Part shown: piece by piece, positions 59,067 to 64,000 of the stretch
Layout: the number at the start of each line of letters is the position of its first letter
Numbering within the stretch: the stretch's first letter is position 1
Source: Brachyhypopomus gauderio
Lineage: Eukaryota; Chordata; Actinopteri; Gymnotiformes; Hypopomidae
DNA: 64,000 nucleotides
Direction of reading: 5' to 3'
Assembly (NCBI RefSeq): GCF_052324685.1
Contig: NW_027506893.1
Span: forward strand, 1,540,652 to 1,604,651
Notes under the pieces: model-generated
Seen by the model: the letters and a program-made list of their open reading frames with translations, nothing else
Told to the model about the DNA's origin: nothing
Database searches by the model: none
Translations under genes and position numbers: made by a program

Positions 59067-61627
59067 ATGGGTTCGTCTCATCCAAAACCAGGTCAACCTC
59101 CTCTCTTATTACTGTGTGTGTGTGTCCGTCCAACAGTAAGGTTAGATGGGGTTTGAACTCCACTTGCAGTGTGTCACAGAATACACCACAGTCATAAATG
59201 TTTTTATTCTGTTAAACAGAGTTTGACAGTCCCTGGAGGCAGCTAGATTGGAAGTAAGTAGCACCTATAATATTTTAAGAAGGAAATGTTTACAATTTCA
59301 CATTATTCATATTAAAAAATATGAATAGAATATATACTGTAGCTAAATGATAGGTTGCATGTTGTTAACTTGTTTAGATGAAAATACACAAAATGTATAT
59401 CAGCGGTTTTAAAACATTTCACTGTGTACTGTCAATATTAAGGTGACAGCTGTGTTTCTGCCTTTACTAGTCAAAGAGGTAAAATTGAGGCCCAGCTAAA
59501 AGACTTTCAGCTGAAAACTCCAAATGTCAGCCATTTAAGAATCCTCCTATGTGGACAAGTTGGAGCAGGGAAATCCAGCTTTATCAACTCAGTGGAGAGT
59601 GCCTTTGAAAACCAAATTACTGTAAGAGCAGGAGAAGCATCATGTGCAGGAAAAAGTTTCACAAAAAGAGTGAGTACACTCTTCTAGAAGTAGAGTACAT
59701 TTGTCTAGCTTGAGTTGAATCAAAGTAATGGGAAAAATGACAGCATTAAAATTAGGAGTACATGGTGTTTGCATAAGCAAGACTGAGTAACAGTGCAAAT
59801 TCTATCCACCAAAGTTTGACCTCATGTAAGTAAATTGCATAAATTGAAACAGTGTTAATGCAAGTCATCTAAATGTATTCAATGTTTACTACAGTACAGA
59901 ACCTACAAAATCAAAAATGGAAGCTCTGGAACTTTGCCGTTTGTCTTCAATGATGTCATGGGCTTAGAACAAGATGGAATTCTCACTGAAGATATCATCA
60001 GTGCAATGTTGGGTCATGTGAAAGAAGGATATGAGGTAGGATAGAGAGAAATGTGTTTGCACATTGTATAAAAAAGAAAATTATGAAATTATGCTGTGAC
60101 GTTCGTAATATCGAATAACATGATTGAATAGTGTTGACAGTATGGCTCGTCCCTGCAATGTAATTAGCTTAAAATCCCTTCTCCAGTTTAATCCCCACAA
60201 ACCTCTGGCAGAGATAGATGTTGACTACAACAGCCAACCCAGTCTGGATGATAAAGCTCACTGTTTAGTAAGTGTTGTGCCAGCAAACGTCATCTCTCGA
60301 ATGGATGAGAGTGTCATGGAGAAGATGAACACTGTGAGTCAGAGAGCCAATGACATTGGTGAGTAGTGTATTCCATTATCTTAATTTTCAATTGGGCCAC
60401 TACAAATTTTTCAGTTTACTTCAACAAGTTAGCTGGGTACTAGTCAGGGTAGTAATGAGTTGACAGGTCATGGCAGTTATGGCCTGGTGGTTAGGGAACT
60501 GGTCTTGTGACCGGAAGGTCGTGGGTTCGATTGCCAGACCTGAGGCCATGACTGAGGTGCCCCTGAGCAAGGCCCTTACCCCTCAATTGCTCACTTGTAT
60601 TTAAAAAAAAAGATTAAAATGTAAGTCGCTCTGGATAAGGGCGTCTGCCAAATGCCATAAATGTAAATGTTACAAACTAGATCATGGTTATGATATCTAA
60701 CTGCGTCAGGATTTCAGTTTTTCTTCAGCAAGTAGGGAGTTTAGTCTTACTTTTCACAATAACGCTGTTGTATAGCACATTCAAAACAGGAAGCAGGACA
60801 GCAGGAGTGTGCGTGTTCTGCGAGGAATGTCGAAAATAAACAAACAAAGGCAGACCACAAAAGAGATCCATTAGACAGTTTCTTTTATCTAGCTGTGTTT
60901 TTATACCATTTGGAAAAATGTGAAGACCCAAATTGAACCTCTTCATTCTAGGCAAAAAAAAATTGAATGAATAATGATATGATACATGACACATTCTGTA
61001 CATGACAGGAATCCCACACCTGATTCTCATGACTAAAGTAGATGAAGCCTGCCCCCTGGTTAAGGAAGACCTGAAAAAGATCTACACAAGCAGGAAAATT
61101 AAAGAAAAGGTGAGCTTCAAAGATCTATGTGTTTACTTTTGAGACCTGCGGTTTGAACAAGGCTGCAGATTGCAAAATCTTCCTTCTATTTAACAAAAAT
61201 ACACTCTTATAGGTATGCTAATACATTATTCTGAGGAATTGATTGCCTGCGCATAGCTCATTCTTGGTCATCACAGAATAGTGACCTGTTGTCTGGACAG
61301 CTGTACGTTGTCAGCAAAACTGAAGTACACACACAGTGAGAAAAGAGGTGTATAGAGCTATTGTAGACAATATTCTACAGATTTCTGTTTTGTAATATTA
61401 GGTATATTTATTCATGTTGATACATTGATTTTCTCTCTCACACACACACATTCCCTATCTTTCAGATGGTTGAGTGTTCCAACAAAATTGAAGCTCCCAT
61501 GAAAAGCATCTTTCCTGTGAAAAACTACTCTGAGGAGTCTGACACCAATGACCTTGTGGATATTATAATTTTGTCAGCAGTCGAACATATTGTTAACGCT
61601 GCTCATGATTATGTTAGTTACTTATAA
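59067..61627 (+). CDS. ifi44l: Interferon-induced protein 44-like GTPase, copy C (exon 1 frame in doubt)
   Basis: Coding exons by GT-AG rules: 59067-59135, 59220-59253, 59471-59669, 59895-60035, 60187-60358, 61009-61109 and 61466-61627. Exons 2-7 are in frame with each other and hold FDSPWRQLDW, the Walker A GQVGAGKSS, DVMG and LILMTKVDEA; the last exon ends VNAAHDYVSYL. Exon 1 begins MGSSHPKPGQPPLLLL. Using the same donor (GTAAGG) as A and B it is 69 nt, phase 0, which does not match exon 2 (phase 1). A 4-bp GTCC duplication and a short (TG) tract cause this. An alternative donor in the TG tract (for example 59116 or 59122) could restore the frame, or the copy is null. A SINE lies in intron 5. 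GTPase role and interferon induction are family knowledge. Confidence 0.82.
60469..60670 (+). mobile_element. tRNA-derived SINE in intron 5 of copy C
   Basis: An A-box-like GGCCTGGTGGTTAGGG (60481-60496) and a B box GGTTCGATTGC (60524-60534) lie near the left end. They are followed by a conserved CTGAGGCCATGACTGAGGTG body, an A-rich spacer, and a LINE-like tail with CTCTGGATAAGGGCGTCTGC. Copies A and B run straight through (GACAGGTTACAAAC in B) and are empty sites. Confidence 0.85.
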
Positions 61628-63677
61628 CCAGGGCCAGTCCTCACATTTCTGGGCCTGGGAAAATACACACTCTTTGGGCCATTATCCCATCTCATCTCAA
61701 CAAACTCTACATCATTCAAGCACCTTGTTTGCATGGCTGATTAAACTCCCCTGTCTGAAACCTCAGTCTGAGAATAGATTGAACTCAAAGTTCTGCTCAC
61801 AGCTCTTTGCTTCAGCTCCTCTTCCAAAAATGGTTCCTCTTCTGTATTTGTATTTATTTATTTAAATGTATTTTTCATTAGGTGTGTTTGGACAATTGAA
61901 ACTATTAATACTAAACAAACCATTTCATGAAGGAACGTTTTTTGGGGGTCTTTTGGTTGATTTTCACTACATGACTGTTGTGGTATTGTGTCTGACAGAG
62001 CAGGCACAGACAATGTTTAAAAGGAGATACTGGTGCAAGATTTGATTTACAGGTGATTTGAACATTAAAGATGGACAGTCTATTAAGCATTTATGAAATG
62101 TATTTATTATTTAGATGATGTCACACTGAAGTTGCTTAAATAAACCTTACAGAAAACCAGTCCTATCAGTTGTCTTTCAGAAATTGGAGCTCAAACTGAA
62201 TACAACAGACTGTTGTTTTTCAAGGGCAGATTCAATGTTATGAAGCCAACTGAATATGTTTAAGACCCTTTGCTTAAGAAAAAGTGTTTATTTTCCAATT
62301 TCAATTATTGTTAAATCTACGTTAGAACTGTATGCTGTGAGAGAAATTATGCCATTTTGCTTATTTCATTTAGATTACAAAATTATGATTTAGTACATGT
62401 CATTCTGATTAGTAGGAGGGCTGCGAATAGTGTGATTCAGTATGTAATCATGTACTTGTGTATGTGTGTGAGTACAGTATATTGTAACCTGCCTCATGTT
62501 ATCTGCCTGTCGTTCCTCGGCTATAGCTGACCCATCAGCTGTTTCTGTGTACAACTGATACGTCTCTTTCTTCCACTAAAAACAGGAAAGCTCCATGTTA
62601 GGAGGAATACACATGTGACACGAAAACTGTCTACTGTTCATTCTCCTCCCTCAGTTTCTCAGTGTGCCCAAATGTACTGTAAACATGTGGTGATAACTCT
62701 GCATGCTAAAACGGTTTAAGGGAGACTCAGAGTTCTTGTTCTAGATGAGACTGTCATGCTTTTTACTTATTCAATACATTTCTCTTTTAACCACATCTGA
62801 GTCCTCATCTATTTCAGGAAATTTCCACGACAATGCAAAGCTTTTTTTTCTCTCAAAAATTAGGTTTTATGTTTATCAAAAATGTAATTCTGCTGTTGAG
62901 CCTCAAGAGGGAAATAAAAGGTCCAAATACGTGTTTTCAATTCCTGCCAAAGCTTGACGAAATCGGGCTTCAGGTTGTAGAAAATATAGTAATCTCATTC
63001 ATTTATTCAAACATTTTACTGAAGAAAGGGCAATACAAATATGTAATAAGAGAAAAGATAGTGGTTTAAACAAGAACAGTAAATTCTGGTCAGTAAGCAG
63101 GAGCAGGTGAAGTTCATATCCAGGTTGGAAATTATTGTACAAAGGTGCACAGGGGCAAAAAAGAGTAATCTAGAAAACAGACATTAACAATAGCTGAGCC
63201 CTAACACCAGAAGATGTGCTTAGCGTGCTTATTTGACATAAGCAATAGCTCAGTTTGAGGAAGAGATAATTGGATACAGATTAACCATGTGCATTTACAC
63301 AGAAAGCAGTTTGGCAATGTGTTATTATTATCCATGGCCTGGATTGTTTTTCTAGCTCATAATCTTAACCGCTATTGCTCAAAAGGAACTTATGTAAACC
63401 ATCAAGTCAAAAGTGAAACTGGTGGATGTTGGACAAGTAAAGTGCATGGATAAGTGCATAAGTAAAGGGGACACTGTGACCTGTCATTTTTAAATGCATT
63501 CATGAGTGAGCTGTACGCAGTGAGCTTTTGCTGTGCCCTCCTCACTAGAGCCATCAGTGAGGATGTTACCAGACTGAGCATTATGTGCAGAGAGCAACCA
63601 TGGAAGAAACAGTGCAGGTGTGGAAGAAATATTGATATGCCACAGAATATTGACACATGAATATAATCTTCTTGCTA
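61628..63677 (+). repeat. Downstream flank of copy C, duplicated near copy B
   Basis: 61640-61930 matches the complement of 43560-43890, 62170-62300 matches 42360-42490, and 62800-63430 matches 41690-42290, all in inverted orientation. The right part, 63330-63600, also matches 10500-10789. No gene is visible. Confidence 0.65.
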
Positions 63678-63717
63678 AACATCGCTTCCATTTTATTTCG
63701 CTCACCCTGCCCGTCAC
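63678..63717 (+). repeat. 3' tip of the Gypsy-like LTR
   Basis: ATCGCTTCCATTTTATTTCG and CTCACCCTGCCCGTCACA match the end of the solo LTR at 50066-50362, in the plus orientation. The rest of that LTR is missing here. Confidence 0.65.
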
Positions 63718-64000
63718 AGTTCCTTGTATTTAGTTTAATTGTTTGGTACAATTCAGTTGGTTTGTTGTAGTCTATCCAGTCATCTGTGTATTAAATTCCA
63801 TTTTACTTCCATTAAGACTACATTCTCCTGTGCTTGCGTCCAGTTTAGCCTGTTTCAGTTATCCAATTTTTAGCTTTTAAACTGTTACAGTGGGCCATAA
63901 CTGCTCACTCCTTCTGTTGTAGCTTAAATGTCTCTGTGCATGTGTGCGCATGTCTTTTTTTCTCCTTTCATTTGTGTTATGCTACTTCTTTCCCATAGGT
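63718..64000. other. Nothing recognised
   Basis: T-rich sequence without an ORF, terminus or known repeat that I can identify. Confidence 0.4.

Noticed and set aside
60469..60545. A genuine tRNA gene
   Set aside because: It has A- and B-box-like sequences but no full cloverleaf, and it continues into a SINE body and LINE-like tail.

Overview
Kind of sequence. This is vertebrate nuclear DNA, almost certainly from a teleost fish. It has small GT-AG exons separated by AT-rich introns, no bacterial-style operons, and a dense mix of fish-type transposable elements: L2, L1/Tx1 and CR1/Rex1-like LINEs, hAT and Tc1 DNA transposons, a CMC/EnSpm-like transposon, a retrovirus-like provirus, solo LTRs and a tRNA-derived SINE. 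An ostariophysan (characin or catfish-like) host is a guess from the repeat types and is not proven.

Host genes. The conserved host content is three paralogues of an interferon-induced IFI44/IFI44L-like GTPase. Copy A is on the minus strand at about 3.35-5.12 kb; its last two exons are not in the window. Copy B is on the minus strand at 43.9-48.1 kb and has all exons in frame. Copy C is on the plus strand at 58.5-61.6 kb and has all exons, but exon 1 appears out of frame. B and C are divergent. All three share exon sizes, a TATA box, and an IRF/ISRE-like site 4 bp upstream of it. Their flanks are duplicated too, so the window is a segmental duplication torn apart by insertions. The paralogues supply pre-insertion empty sites that let many insertions be placed to the base.

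10.8-37.8 kb: a nest of mobile DNA. The outermost unit is a CMC/EnSpm-like DNA transposon (10790-37757). It carries the C-terminal end of its transposase and a decayed multi-exon DUF4806-type gene. Inside it is a minus-strand endogenous retrovirus-like provirus (11201-29503) with two LTRs, a 4-bp target duplication, a tRNA-Trp-like primer site, a polypurine tract, an integrase remnant and probable gag remnants. The provirus is itself invaded by: a TA-flanked element in its 3' LTR; a 5'-truncated CR1/Rex1-like LINE; an L2-type 3' end; a 1.9-kb foldback inverted repeat; and an hAT MITE in its leader that is split by a 5.3-kb L1. An apparently intact Tc1 transposon sits in the last intron of the DUF4806 gene.

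Other regions. 0-2.4 kb holds the edge of an hAT element with a BED-finger ORF, LTR-like sequence and an hAT MITE. 6.2-10.1 kb is a minus-strand L2 LINE split by an hAT MITE. 38.1-43.4 kb is a patchwork of MITEs, an hAT MITE with a solo LTR inside it, a transposase scrap and duplicated IFI44L flank. 50.5-57.6 kb is a minus-strand L1/Tx1-like LINE with a long uninterrupted ORF2 and a very GC-rich 2-kb 3' UTR; it landed in a decayed Tc1 copy.

Limits. Family names rest on recognised motifs and remembered family features, not on searches. Exon coordinates are by splice consensus and paralogue comparison. Most internal provirus sequence could not be assigned.
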